Shown piece after piece: positions 18,121 to 27,523 of a DNA stretch of 64,000 nt. The translations under genes and the position numbers were made by a program. A model generated the notes under the pieces. The model did no database searches and was not told the DNA's origin. It was given only the letters and a program-made list of their open reading frames with translations. The stretch's first letter is position 1. Each line of letters opens with the position of its first letter. The DNA lies in contig NZ_MUHR01000005.1 of NCBI RefSeq assembly GCF_002105285.1, positions 485,704-549,703 of the forward strand. The letters are read 5' to 3'. This DNA comes from Planktotalea arctica. Its GTDB lineage: Bacteria > Pseudomonadota > Alphaproteobacteria > Rhodobacterales > Rhodobacteraceae.

Positions 18121-18949
18121 GTGGTGCTTGGATCAGGGCATCGCGCATGACCAGCGTGACGGTCACGAAACTGACGTAGAGCAGCAGATACCATGAGCCC
18201 ATCTTGGCGAAGCTGACAAGGCCAACACCGTCTGCGCCCGCGTAAATCCAAGTGCCTGTTCCGGTCCCGACATTTTCCGCCACCCAGAGGAAGAAACTTG
18301 AGAGCAACGCGGCAAGCGGCAGCGGCATCCAATACGTGCTTGCGCCGATTTGGAACCAGATGCGCGTGCGGATATATACGATGAGTGTGGTGGCAAAGAG
18401 CACATAGCGCGCGTCCCAAATATAATGATGCGTGAAGAAATTCAAATAGATCGCAGTGCCAAGGGTGAAGGTGATCCAAAGCGGCGGATAGGGCGCAAAG
18501 CGCATATCGAAAATGCGAATGACCCGTGCCATGAACGAGCCGACGGCAGCATACATGAAGCCTGAGAACAGTGGCACGCCCCAGAGTTTCAGCAGCGCTG
18601 GTTCGGGATAGGCCCAACTGCCCATGTTCACCTTGAAGATTTCCATTGCCGTTCCTGTGAGGTGGAAGATCAGGATCACCCGCGCTTCGGCAAGGGTTTC
18701 GAGTTTGAAAATAAGAAACAGCGCTTGCAGCGTGAGCGCGTAGATCACGAGCGCGTCGTAGCGCGCCAAGCGCCATGTGTCGTCCCAGATCATGTCCGAG
18801 ACGATCAAACCTACCAGAAGAAGCGCACCGAACAGGCAGGCCCATGCTTGTTTCAAGGTAAACATAACCAGCTCGACCAAGATTTTGGGCGCGCGGCTTC
18901 GGATCGCATCGCCAAGACGGCGTTCAAGGGTGCGGGTGGCTTGTGTCAT
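18074..18949 (-). CDS. DUF817 family integral membrane protein
   Basis: 291-residue inner-membrane protein with about eight hydrophobic segments. Recognisable stretches are FHLTGTAMEIFKVNMGSWAY near the middle and WVAENVGTGTGTWIYAGA near residue 217, characteristic of DUF817. No biochemical role is known to me. The ATG at 18949 is preferred over in-frame TTG and GTG codons further upstream. Its 3' end overlaps the convergent hypothetical gene by 47 bp. The membrane topology suggests a transporter or membrane enzyme but nothing more specific. Confidence 0.8.
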   Translation of the reverse strand: MTQATRTLERRLGDAIRSRAPKILVELVMFTLKQAWACLFGALLLVGLIVSDMIWDDTWRLARYDALVIYALTLQALFLIFKLETLAEARVILIFHLTGTAMEIFKVNMGSWAYPEPALLKLWGVPLFSGFMYAAVGSFMARVIRIFDMRFAPYPPLWITFTLGTAIYLNFFTHHYIWDARYVLFATTLIVYIRTRIWFQIGASTYWMPLPLAALLSSFFLWVAENVGTGTGTWIYAGADGVGLVSFAKMGSWYLLLYVSFVTVTLVMRDALIQAPLTKDHANAANPPPAR

Positions 18950-19000
18950 GCAAATGTGTGACACAGTCAACGCGCCTTAAGCAACGGATAAGGCCATAAA

Positions 19001-19028
19001 AAAGGGCGCATGGGATCATGCGCCCTTT
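19001..19028 (-). terminator. Rho-independent terminator after glyA
   Basis: A 12 bp perfect stem (AAAGGGCGCATG with CATGCGCCCTTT) with a 4-base loop lies 27 bp beyond the glyA stop. On the minus strand it is followed by a run of thymines, so it should end glyA transcription. Confidence 0.82.
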
Positions 19029-19055
19029 CGAAATCTATTCGGTGAAATTCCTGGC

Positions 19056-20345
19056 TCAGATGTTCGGATAAAGCGGGAACCGTGTGCACATGCCCGCGAC
19101 TTCACCGCGCACTTTCGCTTCAACGGCGCTGTTGCCGTCCTCGCCGTTGGCCGCCAGCCCGTCAACAACTTCGATGATCCAGTCGGCGATCTGGCGGAAC
19201 TCTGCCTCGCCAAACCCGCGCGTCGTGCCCGCAGGCGATCCAAGGCGAATACCGGATGTCACGGTCGGCTTTTCTGGATCGAACGGCACACCGTTCTTGT
19301 TGCAGGTGATATGCGCGCGCCCGAGCGCCTTGTCGACGATATTGCCTGTCACGCCTTTGGGGCGCAGATCGACCAACACCACATGGGTGTCCGTGCCATG
19401 CGTGACCGTATCGAGACCGCCCTTGATCAGCTGGTCGCTGAGCGCCTGCGCGTTGACGATGACTTGCTTGATGTAATCCTTGAACTCTGGCTGGAGAGCC
19501 TCACCAAAGGCGACGGCCTTTGCGGCGATGACGTGCATCAAGGGGCCGCCTTGAATGCCCGGGAAGATGGCGGAGTTGAATTTCTTCGCCAGCGCCTCGT
19601 CATTGGTGAGAATCATGCCGCCGCGCGGGCCGCGCAAGGTCTTGTGGGTCGTTGTCGTCGCCACATGGGCGTGCGGGAAGGGGGAGGGGTGTTCGCCGGC
19701 TGCCACGAGACCAGCAAAATGCGCCATGTCCACGTGCAGATATGCGCCGATCATATCGGCAATCTCGCGCATGCGCTTAAAATCGATCTGGCGCGGAATG
19801 GCGCTGCCACCGGCGATGATCATCTTTGGCTTATGCTCTTTCGCAAGTGCCTCGACCTGATCGTAATCGAGCAGGTTGTCCTCGCGGCGCACGCCGTACT
19901 GGATGGCGTTGAACCACTTGCCCGACTGGTTCGGCTTGGCACCATGCGTAAGGTGGCCGCCAGCATCAAGAGACATACCAAGAATCGTATCGCCGGGCTG
20001 CAAGAGCGCCTGGAACACGCCCTGATTGGCCTGCGATCCAGAGTTTGGCTGCACGTTGACAAAGCCGCAGGCGAACAATTCTTTCGCGCGCTCGATCGCA
20101 AGGTTTTCGGCGACGTCAACATACTGGCACCCGCCATAATACCGCCGCCCGGGATAGCCCTCTGCATATTTGTTGGTCATCACCGAACCCTGCGCTTCCA
20201 TTACGGCGCTCGATACGATGTTTTCGGACGCGATCAGCTCGATCTCGTCGCGCTGGCGGCCAAGCTCGGACGTGATTGAGCCGTAAAGCTCCGGATCGCG
20301 CTCGGACAGGGCTTGCGTGAAAAATGCGGTTCTTGCGGTGGTCAT
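19056..20345 (-). CDS. glyA: Serine hydroxymethyltransferase GlyA
   Basis: 429-residue PLP enzyme that interconverts serine and glycine and loads one-carbon units on tetrahydrofolate. The N-terminal half carries [11 protein letters not shown] and [15 protein letters not shown]. The PLP lysine lies in [14 protein letters not shown] near the middle, and [15 protein letters not shown] near the C-terminus binds folate. The start is ATG 20345 ([10 protein letters not shown]); an in-frame extension further upstream has no family similarity. It is divergent from nadK across 167 bp that hold several GAAAC/GTTTC inverted repeats. Confidence 0.97.
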   Translation of the reverse strand: MTTARTAFFTQALSERDPELYGSITSELGRQRDEIELIASENIVSSAVMEAQGSVMTNKYAEGYPGRRYYGGCQYVDVAENLAIERAKELFACGFVNVQPNSGSQANQGVFQALLQPGDTILGMSLDAGGHLTHGAKPNQSGKWFNAIQYGVRREDNLLDYDQVEALAKEHKPKMIIAGGSAIPRQIDFKRMREIADMIGAYLHVDMAHFAGLVAAGEHPSPFPHAHVATTTTHKTLRGPRGGMILTNDEALAKKFNSAIFPGIQGGPLMHVIAAKAVAFGEALQPEFKDYIKQVIVNAQALSDQLIKGGLDTVTHGTDTHVVLVDLRPKGVTGNIVDKALGRAHITCNKNGVPFDPEKPTVTSGIRLGSPAGTTRGFGEAEFRQIADWIIEVVDGLAANGEDGNSAVEAKVRGEVAGMCTRFPLYPNI

Positions 20346-20382
20346 AGGGTTTCTCCGACAAAACAAGGACATGAGTCGCGCA

Positions 20383-20507
20383 TTTCCTATAGGAAACATG
20401 GGCAGGCTCAAGCGCCATATGCGACGAATAACCGGAATTGCGCGCCATGGCTGGCAGTCTGGTGAAACATGTGCTTGTTTCGACTTCATAGGTTTCGCAC
20501 AGGAAAC
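20383..20507. promoter_or_regulatory. Divergent glyA/nadK intergenic region with GAAAC/GTTTC inverted repeats
   Basis: Three inverted repeats share a GAAAC-like half-site: a perfect 14 bp palindrome TTTCCTATAGGAAA at 20383-20396; GAAACA and TGTTTC at 20464-20469 and 20476-20481 with a 6-base spacer; and GTTTC and GAAAC at 20492-20496 and 20503-20507, also with a 6-base spacer. The last ends 5 bases before the nadK ATG. They could bind a dimeric regulator, which I cannot name. Confidence 0.4.
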
Positions 20508-20512
20508 AAGCC

Positions 20513-21274
20513 ATGACGCTCAAGATTGCCTTTCTCGCTAGTGATACAGCCACCGCACAATCCGCGCGGGGCACTTTGGTGACGCGCTATGGCAACGTCG
20601 AGGCGGGTGATGCGGATGTGATTGTGGCGCTGGGGGGGGATGGCTTCATGCTCTCGGTGTTGCACGGCACGCAGGATTTACCGGCACCGGTTTATGGCAT
20701 GAATCGGGGCACCATTGGGTTTTTGATGAATGAATACAGCGAATCCGATTTACAGGATCGCCTGTCGGATGCGGTCGAGGAAGTAATCAACCCCCTCTCG
20801 ATGCAGGCGAAGGATCGCAGCGGTAAAATCCACCGTGAACTTGCGATCAATGAGGTCTCGCTTCTACGCGCAGGTCCGCAAGCTGCGAAATTGCGCATCT
20901 ATATCGATGGGCGGCTACGCATGCAGGAATTGGTCTGCGACGGCGCCCTTCTGGCGACGCCTGCTGGCTCCACCGCCTATAACTATTCTGCGCATGGACC
21001 AATTCTGCCGATCGGGGCTGATGTGCTTGCCCTCACGGCCATGGCTGCTTTTCGTCCCCGCCGCTGGCGCGGCGCGTTGGTGCCGAAACCTGCCAAAGTA
21101 CGCTTCGAAGTGATTGAACCTGAAAAACGTCCTGTCATGGCGGATGCGGATGGGCGTTCTGTCAAAGATGTGGTTTCAGTTGATATCCAGTCCGAACCCA
21201 GTATCTCGCATCGCATCCTGTTTGATCCCGGTCATGGCCTTGAAGAGCGCCTCATCCGCGAACAATTCGTCTAG
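20513..21274 (+). CDS. nadK: NAD kinase NadK
   Basis: 253-residue enzyme that phosphorylates NAD to NADP. The kinase motif GGDG lies at residues 41-44 ([11 protein letters not shown]), followed by [14 protein letters not shown] with the conserved NxGxxGFL-like loop. NEVSLLR near residue 110 matches the catalytic NE motif, and [18 protein letters not shown] near 143 is the family's second signature. The length fits bacterial NadK. Its start lies in the shared upstream region with glyA. NADPH supply links it loosely to the malic enzyme and fatty-acid genes nearby, but no direct coupling is visible. Confidence 0.95.
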   Translation: MTLKIAFLASDTATAQSARGTLVTRYGNVEAGDADVIVALGGDGFMLSVLHGTQDLPAPVYGMNRGTIGFLMNEYSESDLQDRLSDAVEEVINPLSMQAKDRSGKIHRELAINEVSLLRAGPQAAKLRIYIDGRLRMQELVCDGALLATPAGSTAYNYSAHGPILPIGADVLALTAMAAFRPRRWRGALVPKPAKVRFEVIEPEKRPVMADADGRSVKDVVSVDIQSEPSISHRILFDPGHGLEERLIREQFV

Positions 21275-21288
21275 ATCAGAGGGCGCGT

Positions 21289-21350
21289 GGGGCTCTGCCC
21301 CGCCTCGGCAAGCCGAGACTCCCCGCGATATTTTTAGAAAGAGGAAGGGC
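21289..21350 (+). repeat. Dispersed intergenic repeat, copy B, downstream of nadK
   Basis: Two small hairpins (GGGGC/GCCCC at 21289-21301 and CTCGGC/GCCGAG at 21304-21317) are followed by the tail ACTCCCCGCGATATTTTT and a purine-rich stretch to GGAAGGGC. The layout is the same as in the inverted copy at 52293-52353, and the tail matches in most positions. Confidence 0.75.
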
Positions 21351-21386
21351 GAAAAAACAGGCTTCATCTTGCCTTTAAACTCAAAA

Positions 21387-21459
21387 CCCCAAGCCTTTAG
21401 GCTTGGGGCATGGCGCGGGCTTTAGCCCGTGCAAAACCTGTCTTTGGCCTTGGCCAAAG
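21387..21459. terminator. Three tandem hairpins between nadK and prpE
   Basis: Three consecutive stems: CCCCAAGCC/GGCTTGGGG (21387-21408, perfect, 4-base loop), GCGCGGGCT/AGCCCGTGC (21413-21432, one GT pair) and CTTTGGCC/GGCCAAAG (21442-21459, perfect). They lie between the convergent ends of nadK and prpE. No clear thymine run follows any of them, so termination is a guess. They are 9 bp from the prpE stop. Confidence 0.45.
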
Positions 21460-21468
21460 TCATTTGAA

Positions 21469-23355
21469 TCACTTTGCGTATCCGATGCTTTGAAGCGCGA
21501 TTTTGATCTCGTCCAGAATAGCGGGATCGTCGATCGTTGCAGGTGCTTTGTACGGCTCGCTATCGGCAATTTTTACCATCGTCGCGCGCAATATCTTGCC
21601 AGAGCGGGTCTTGGGCAGGCGATCTACAACCACTGCTGATTTAAATGCCGCAACAGGCCCGATTTTTTCGCGCACCAGCTTCACGCACTCTGCCACGACC
21701 GCGCTGTCCTTGCGCCCTGCGCCTGTGTTGAGGCACAAGAACCCAACGGGCATCTGCCCTTTAAGTTGATCCGTCACGCCGATCACCGCGCATTCGGCGA
21801 CGTCGGGATGGCTTGCCAGCACTTCCTCCATGCCGCCCGTCGACAGGCGGTGCCCGGCCACGTTGATCACATCATCCGTGCGCGCCATGATGTAGAGGTA
21901 GCCGTCCTCGTCGATCATCCCCGCATCGCCGGTTTCATAAAATCCCGGGAAATGCGTCAAATAGCTTTTGCGAAAACGCTCCTCTGCATTCCAGAGCGTC
22001 GGCAATGTGCCCGGGGGCAGAGGCAGTTTGATGGCAATAGCGCCAAGCGCACCCGGCTTCATCGGATGGCCGCCCTCATCGAGAATTTGCACATCGTAGC
22101 CCGGCATCGCCACTGAAGGGCTGCCAAGTTTCACCGGCATATGTTCGATCCCCATCGGGTTTGCTGCAATCGCATAGCCGGTTTCGGTCTGCCACCAGTG
22201 GTCGATCACGGGAACGTTCAACTGGTCGAGTGCCCATTGGATCGTGTCGGGATCCGCGCGCTCGCCGGCGAGGTAAACGGTCTTGAGGCAGCTGAGATCG
22301 TATTTTTTGACAAACTCGCCTTTAGGGTCTTCGCGTTTCACAGCTCGGAACGCGGTGGGGGCGGTGAAGAAGCTCTTCACATTGTGCTCGGAAATTACCC
22401 GCCAGAAGGTGCCGGCATCTGGGGTGCCGACCGGCTTGCCCTCGAACACGATCGTCGTGTTGCCGTGGATCAGCGGCGCATAGCAAATATAGGAATGTCC
22501 TACGACCCAGCCTACATCGGATGCGGCCCAGAAAACATCCCCAGGATCGACGTTGTAGATGTTTTTCATTGTCCAGTTAAGCGCGACCAGATGGCCTGCG
22601 GTGTGGCGGACCACTCCCTTGGGCGCGCCCGTGGTGCCAGAGGTGTAGAGAATGTAAGCGGGGTGATTGCCTTCGACGGGCAGACACTCGGCCGGGGCGA
22701 CGCCTGCTTGGAAGCCGTGCCAGTCCACATCGCGCGCACCCAGTTTGGCGACTTCTTGTTCGCGCTGTAAGATTACGCAGAACTCTGGCTTGTGCGTGGC
22801 CAGCTCGATTGCGCCATCAACGAGGGGCTTGTAATGCACAACGCGGTTCGGTTCGAGCCCGCAAGAGGCGGCGATGATCGCTTTGGGCGTGGCATCGTCG
22901 ATGCGCACGGCGAGCTCATTTGCTGCGAACCCCCCGAAAACAACAGAATGGATCGCGCCGATGCGTGCGCAGGCGAGCATTGCTTCGATCGCCTCGGGCA
23001 CCATGGGCATATAGATTATGACGCGGTCGCCCTTTTCGATGCCCTTAGCGCGCAACGCGCCAGCGAGCGAGGCGACGCGCTCTTGTAATTCGCGGTAGGT
23101 GAGTTTGTGGACCGTGCCGGTGATCGGACTGTCATGAATGATCGCAACACGTGCGCCGTGGCCGTTTTCAACGTGGCGGTCCACAGCATTGTAGCAGGTG
23201 TTGACCTTGGCGTCGGCGAACCACTCGTAAAGATCGTTGCCCTTGTCGGTCAGTGCGGTGACAGGCGCTTCATCCCAATCGATCGCCTCTGCGGCGCTTA
23301 GCCAGAACTTTTCCGGGTCAGTCTGCCAGCTTGCATAGACATCTTTATAGGCCAT
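21469..23355 (-). CDS. prpE: Propionyl-CoA synthetase PrpE (acetyl-CoA synthetase family)
   Basis: 628-residue adenylate-forming enzyme that activates propionate (and probably acetate) to the CoA thioester. The N-terminal FADAKVNTCYNAVDRHVE is characteristic of PrpE-type enzymes rather than Acs. The P-loop is YTSGTTGAPKGVVRH, the mid motif is HWWQTETGY, the hinge region follows YETGDAGMIDEDGY, and the catalytic lysine sits in PKTRSGKILR near the C-terminus. A strong ribosome-binding site, GGAGGATCCC, precedes the ATG. The 224 bp upstream hold several TTTGCAAA boxes, the type of site reported for propionyl-CoA-responsive ScfR regulators. Propionyl-CoA carboxylase genes are not in the window. 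Confidence 0.92.
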   Translation of the reverse strand: MAYKDVYASWQTDPEKFWLSAAEAIDWDEAPVTALTDKGNDLYEWFADAKVNTCYNAVDRHVENGHGARVAIIHDSPITGTVHKLTYRELQERVASLAGALRAKGIEKGDRVIIYMPMVPEAIEAMLACARIGAIHSVVFGGFAANELAVRIDDATPKAIIAASCGLEPNRVVHYKPLVDGAIELATHKPEFCVILQREQEVAKLGARDVDWHGFQAGVAPAECLPVEGNHPAYILYTSGTTGAPKGVVRHTAGHLVALNWTMKNIYNVDPGDVFWAASDVGWVVGHSYICYAPLIHGNTTIVFEGKPVGTPDAGTFWRVISEHNVKSFFTAPTAFRAVKREDPKGEFVKKYDLSCLKTVYLAGERADPDTIQWALDQLNVPVIDHWWQTETGYAIAANPMGIEHMPVKLGSPSVAMPGYDVQILDEGGHPMKPGALGAIAIKLPLPPGTLPTLWNAEERFRKSYLTHFPGFYETGDAGMIDEDGYLYIMARTDDVINVAGHRLSTGGMEEVLASHPDVAECAVIGVTDQLKGQMPVGFLCLNTGAGRKDSAVVAECVKLVREKIGPVAAFKSAVVVDRLPKTRSGKILRATMVKIADSEPYKAPATIDDPAILDEIKIALQSIGYAK

Positions 23356-23451
23356 GGGATCCTCCTCAACTCATGTTGCACATGTGTTAGGCCTGCGCGC
23401 GGGCAGGCGGCAAGCTCCAAGGCCGTCAAAGGGACGGATTGCCGCAATAAG

Positions 23452-23549
23452 TTTGCAGAGTTTGCGATCATCGCCTTGCAGATTTTTGCAAAGCTGCCAA
23501 GTTTAGCGATAACAGTGGGCGCGGGCACGGCTGTTTGCAAATTTGCAAA
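23452..23549 (-). promoter_or_regulatory. Cluster of TTTGCAAA boxes upstream of prpE (possible PccR/ScfR sites)
   Basis: Two perfect TTTGCAAA octamers abut each other at 23534-23549, a third perfect copy is at 23485-23492 with a degenerate partner (CTTGCAGA, 23475-23482) just before it, and a weaker pair (TTTGCAGA and TTTGCGAT) spans 23452-23468. The cluster lies about 100-195 bases ahead of the prpE start. From memory, the Rhodobacter propionyl-CoA regulator PccR binds paired TTTGCAAA motifs; the spacings here differ from that description. Confidence 0.55.
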
Positions 23550-23579
23550 GCCTGCCGCGACCGACTCACTGCCTTAAAG

Positions 23580-25871
23580 CTATCCGTAGTTCGAAACCGG
23601 CGTCCCCGCGACCGCAGCCATATTCAGCAAGCCGCGCGCAGACACGCCCGGCGTTACGATATGCGCGCGGTTGCCCATGCCCATCAGAACCGGGCCGACC
23701 TCGAGGCCGCCCGCTTTCATCTTGAGCACGTTGCGCGTCGCGGAGGCCGCATCGGCGTGACCAAAGATTAGAACGTTCGCCGCACCTGTTAGGCGGCCAC
23801 CGGGCAAAAGGCGTTCGCGCAGATCAGGATCAAGCGCCGCATCTACGTTCATTTCGCCCTCGTAAGCAAAATCTGTATCCATTTGATCGAGGATCGCCAT
23901 GGCGGCGCGCAGGCGTTTGCCAGGGCCTTCGGCCTGATTGCCGAATTGGCTTTGCGAGCAGAAGGCGATGCGCGGCTCTATCCCGAAACGGCGTGCATGG
24001 CGCGCCGCGCCGATCGCGCTTTTGGCAATCTGCTCAGGCGTTGGTAAGGACCAGACATGGGTGTCCGCGACCAGTAAGGGACCATCCTCCAAAATCATCA
24101 AGGACAGTGCGCCATCGGGGCGCTGCTCGGGCGTGCCGAGGATTTGGGTGACATAGTTTAAATGCCAGCGATATTCGCCAAATGTGCCGCAGATCAGGCT
24201 GTCGGCCTCATCGCGGTGCACCATGACCGCGCCGATCGCGGTGGAATTGGTGCGCATCACCGCGCGGGCGATATCGGGCGTGACGCCGCGGCGCGACATG
24301 ATGGCGTGGTAGGTTTCCCAATAATCGCGGTAACGTGGATCGTTTTCCGGGTTAACGATTTTGAAATCGCGGTCGGGGCGGATATTCAAACCGGCACGTT
24401 CGCAGCGTGCGTTGATCACATCGGGGCGACCGATCAGGATTGGGGTCTCTGTGGTCTCCTCCAGAATGGCCTGAGCAGCGCGCAGCACGCGTTCGTCCTC
24501 GCCCTCGGCAAAAACGATGCGGCGCGCTGCAGTCGCCGCTGCCTCGAACACAGGGCGCATGAGCAGGGCCGATTTGAACACCGAGGCGTTGAGCCGATCA
24601 CGGTAGGCATCGAGGTCCGCAAGCGGCTTGGTCGCCACGCCGGTTTCCATCGCGGCCTGCGCGACGGCAGAGGAAACGACGGCTGACAGGCGCGGATCGA
24701 AGGGCTTTGGGATAAGATAATCAGCGCCGAATGTCAGTTGCTCGCCCTGATAGGCGGCGGCGGCTTCGGCGCTGGTGGTCGCGCGCGCAAGCTCCGCAAT
24801 ACCCGCGATGCAGGCAAGCTGCATTTCATCGTTGATTTGTGTCGCCCCCACATCCAGCGCCCCGCGAAAGATGAAGGGGAAGCAGAGCACGTTGTTGACT
24901 TGATTGGGATAATCGCTGCGGCCAGTGGCGATGATTGCATCTGGTGCTACTTTGCGTGCGGCTGCGGGATCAATTTCGGGGTTGGGATTGGCCAGCGCGA
25001 AAATGATTGGGCGCTTGGCCATTTTCGCAACCATTTCCGCCTTTAGAACGTTAGGGCCAGAGAGGCCAAGGAACATATCCGCGCCCTCGATCACATCACC
25101 GAGCGTGCGCAGATCACTCTTTTGCGCAAAGGCTGCCTTTTGCGGATTCATATCCTCGACGCGGCCCTCATAGACGAGGCCGTGAATGTCGCAAAGCCAG
25201 ACGTTTTCCCGCTTTACCCCGAGTTTCAGCAGCATGTTGAGGCAAGCAATGCCCGCCGCGCCGCCGCCTGTTGAAACGATCTTGATGTCCTCGAATTTCT
25301 TTTTCGACACATAAAGCGCGTTGGTGGCCGCCGCGCCGACGACGATGGCCGTGCCGTGCTGATCGTCATGAAAGACAGGGATACCCATCCGTTCACGGCA
25401 GATTTGCTCGACGATAAAGCAGTCGGGGGCTTTGATGTCTTCGAGGTTGATCGCGCCGAAGGTCGGCTCGAGTGCGCAAACGATATCTGCGAGCTTTACT
25501 GGGTCTTTTTCATCAACTTCGATGTCAAAGCAGTCAATGCCCGCGAACTGTTTGAACAGAACCGCCTTGCCCTCCATCACCGGTTTGGAGGCCAGCGCGC
25601 CGATGTTGCCAAGTCCCAGAACCGCAGAGCCGTTGGTGACGACCGCCACCAGATTGCCGCGTGCGGTGTAGCGCGAGGCGTCCGAGGGCGTCTTGGCGAT
25701 TTCGATGCAGGCTTCCGCGACGCCGGGCGAGTAGGCGCGGGCAAGATCGCGGCCATTGGCCAGCGGTTTGGTCGCACGGATTTCCAGCTTACCGGGCTTG
25801 GGGAATTCATGATAATCCAGCGCTGCCTTGCGCGTGTTTTCTTTTGCAATTTCTGCTTCTTTTTCCGTCAT
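23580..25871 (-). CDS. maeB: NADP-dependent malic enzyme MaeB with phosphotransacetylase-like C-terminal domain
   Basis: 763-residue enzyme that decarboxylates malate to pyruvate with NADP reduction. The malic domain (about 1-430) carries [18 protein letters not shown] near residue 40, [20 protein letters not shown] near 109, and the dinucleotide-binding stretch [19 protein letters not shown] near 193. From about residue 440 to the end a phosphate acetyltransferase-like domain follows ([17 protein letters not shown]), usually regulatory and thought to lack transferase activity in these fusions. The size is normal for MaeB. The divergent cupin gene shares the upstream 171 bp. It supplies NADPH and pyruvate when C4 acids are used. 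Confidence 0.95.
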   Translation of the reverse strand: MTEKEAEIAKENTRKAALDYHEFPKPGKLEIRATKPLANGRDLARAYSPGVAEACIEIAKTPSDASRYTARGNLVAVVTNGSAVLGLGNIGALASKPVMEGKAVLFKQFAGIDCFDIEVDEKDPVKLADIVCALEPTFGAINLEDIKAPDCFIVEQICRERMGIPVFHDDQHGTAIVVGAAATNALYVSKKKFEDIKIVSTGGGAAGIACLNMLLKLGVKRENVWLCDIHGLVYEGRVEDMNPQKAAFAQKSDLRTLGDVIEGADMFLGLSGPNVLKAEMVAKMAKRPIIFALANPNPEIDPAAARKVAPDAIIATGRSDYPNQVNNVLCFPFIFRGALDVGATQINDEMQLACIAGIAELARATTSAEAAAAYQGEQLTFGADYLIPKPFDPRLSAVVSSAVAQAAMETGVATKPLADLDAYRDRLNASVFKSALLMRPVFEAAATAARRIVFAEGEDERVLRAAQAILEETTETPILIGRPDVINARCERAGLNIRPDRDFKIVNPENDPRYRDYWETYHAIMSRRGVTPDIARAVMRTNSTAIGAVMVHRDEADSLICGTFGEYRWHLNYVTQILGTPEQRPDGALSLMILEDGPLLVADTHVWSLPTPEQIAKSAIGAARHARRFGIEPRIAFCSQSQFGNQAEGPGKRLRAAMAILDQMDTDFAYEGEMNVDAALDPDLRERLLPGGRLTGAANVLIFGHADAASATRNVLKMKAGGLEVGPVLMGMGNRAHIVTPGVSARGLLNMAAVAGTPVSNYG

Positions 25872-26042
25872 CGCCTTGCCCCTTTTGCCGCCGCGCTGGT
25901 ACTGGTTTGACGTTAAACTACATTTTTGAACGCGAATATACAGCCCTGCTTTGATACAGTTTCCTTGATATCTTGCAAATAGGCTTGGCGCTTGACACTC
26001 TGCCCGAAGCGCAGCGCGAGAGTCGCGTCAAAAGGGGGGCGG

Positions 26043-27134
26043 ATGTCTGATATAAAAGCCGAAATTTGCGGCCCAACCAGCGATATCCGAGCGGATATTG
26101 CCTTTTTCACCAAAAATCTCGGGTTCAAGATGGATATGATCTATCCCGCCGACGACCCGCAGGTTGCGGTGTTTTCCGGGCATGGGGTGTCTCTGCGGCT
26201 CGATCAGGAAAGCGATATTGCGCCTGTAACCCTACGCTTGCGTACAGATGTGCCCGATAGGATTGGCGGCTACGGTGCGCAGGTGGCCCCGGGCGGCACA
26301 AAGGTCGAGGTGGTTGAAATGCAGCCCGCTTTGGTGTTGCCCAGCACGCTGCATTCCTTCGTCGTGCGCCGCCTTGCGGATCAGGCCCCTTGGGTCGTAG
26401 GGCGCGCGGGCATGCACTACCGTGATCTGATCCCCGATCGCCTTGGCGGCTCGATCATCGCGTCGCATATTCGTATCCCCGATGGCGGTCCCGTGCCCGA
26501 CATGGTGCACTATCACACCGTCGGGTTTCAGCTTATTTTTTGTTATCGCGGCTGGGTTGATCTGGTCTATGAGGATCAGGGCGAACCCTTCCGCCTTTAT
26601 GCTGGCAACTGCGTGATCCAACCGCCAGAAATCCGCCACCGCGTGTTGTTTGCATCCGACAATATCGAGGTGATTGAAATCGGAGTTCCCGCCGAGCATA
26701 TCACGTCGATTGATCATGATATGGAGCTTCCCAACGGGCCTGCAAACCCCGATCGCATCTTTCAGGGGCAACGCTTCGTACATCACAAGGCCGACGAAGC
26801 CGAGTGGCAGGACTTCCGCCTCAAAGGCTTTCGTAGCCGCGACACGTTGATTGCACAAAACACGCAAAATGTTGCGGGCGTTCATGTGGTTAAGCGAAGC
26901 GAGGGCACGCCGGAATGGAGCGCACATGATAGCGATATCCACTTCACATTCGTGATGGAGGGTAGCATGACGCTGGAGGGCGAAGACCGTGATCCCTATC
27001 CGCTCGCAGCGGGGGATGCTTTCGTGACACCGCCCTCGATGTTGACGCGCTACGCGGATGCCTCGGATGATTTGGAACTGCTCGAAGTGTCCTTGCCCGG
27101 CACCTTTCGAACCTGGACAGGAGCACCGGAATGA
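26043..27134 (+). CDS. VOC/cupin fusion protein heading the nucleoside-salvage operon
   Basis: 363-residue soluble protein. The start is ATG 26043 behind AAAGGGGGGCGG. Residues about 5-60 resemble a glyoxalase/VOC half-domain. A first cupin covers about 120-215 with likely metal ligands H156, H158 and H199 (HYH, PPEIRH). A second cupin covers about 270-350 with H295 and H300, but the position matching H199 is T335, so its metal site looks incomplete. No characterised enzyme with this layout comes to mind. The stop overlaps the cdd start by 4 bp in an ATGA, so it is co-translated with cytidine deaminase and may act on a nucleoside-derived compound or regulate the pathway. That role is inference. 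Confidence 0.75.
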   Translation: MSDIKAEICGPTSDIRADIAFFTKNLGFKMDMIYPADDPQVAVFSGHGVSLRLDQESDIAPVTLRLRTDVPDRIGGYGAQVAPGGTKVEVVEMQPALVLPSTLHSFVVRRLADQAPWVVGRAGMHYRDLIPDRLGGSIIASHIRIPDGGPVPDMVHYHTVGFQLIFCYRGWVDLVYEDQGEPFRLYAGNCVIQPPEIRHRVLFASDNIEVIEIGVPAEHITSIDHDMELPNGPANPDRIFQGQRFVHHKADEAEWQDFRLKGFRSRDTLIAQNTQNVAGVHVVKRSEGTPEWSAHDSDIHFTFVMEGSMTLEGEDRDPYPLAAGDAFVTPPSMLTRYADASDDLELLEVSLPGTFRTWTGAPE

Positions 27135-27523
27135 CTCTACGCACAGCGGCCACAGAGGTGCGTGCAAACGCCCACGCGCCCTATTCGAACTTCAAGGTCG
27201 GCGCGGCCATTCGCACCGCATCCGGCGCGATCTATCAAGGCTGCAACGTTGAAAATGTCGCCTATCCCGAAGGTACCTGCGCAGAGGCCGGCGCGATCGC
27301 CGCCATGTGCGCCGCGGGCGAGCGAGAGATTGCGGAAGTCTATGTTATCGCCGAGAGCCCCGCGCCCGTGCCGCCCTGCGGCGGGTGCCGCCAGAAAATC
27401 GCAGAATTTGCGGCGCGCGAGGTTGTGGTAACGCTCGCGACGACTTCGGGAACAGAGTTGAAAATGACCGTGGCCGAGCTGCTTCCGGGCGCGTTCGACG
27501 CCAGTTTCATGAGCGGTTCCTGA
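27131..27523 (+). CDS. cdd: Cytidine deaminase Cdd
   Basis: 130-residue homotetrameric-type cytidine deaminase converting cytidine or deoxycytidine to uridine or deoxyuridine. The zinc site is complete: CAEAGAI near residue 50 contains the catalytic cysteine and glutamate, and PCGGCRQ near 83 supplies the other two cysteines. APYSNFKVGAA near the N-terminus and GCNVENVAYPEGTC complete the nucleoside pocket. It starts in the ATGA overlap with the VOC/cupin gene and stops immediately before the deoA ATG. It feeds pyrimidine nucleosides to DeoA. Confidence 0.96.
   Translation: MTLRTAATEVRANAHAPYSNFKVGAAIRTASGAIYQGCNVENVAYPEGTCAEAGAIAAMCAAGEREIAEVYVIAESPAPVPPCGGCRQKIAEFAAREVVVTLATTSGTELKMTVAELLPGAFDASFMSGS

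Noticed and set aside
19311..20279. Plus-strand frame of 322 codons opposite glyA
   Set aside because: Complement of a well-conserved gene, with no recognisable domain.
20346..20512. Glycine riboswitch upstream of glyA
   Set aside because: I see no tandem aptamer pattern; the region is short and holds inverted repeats instead.
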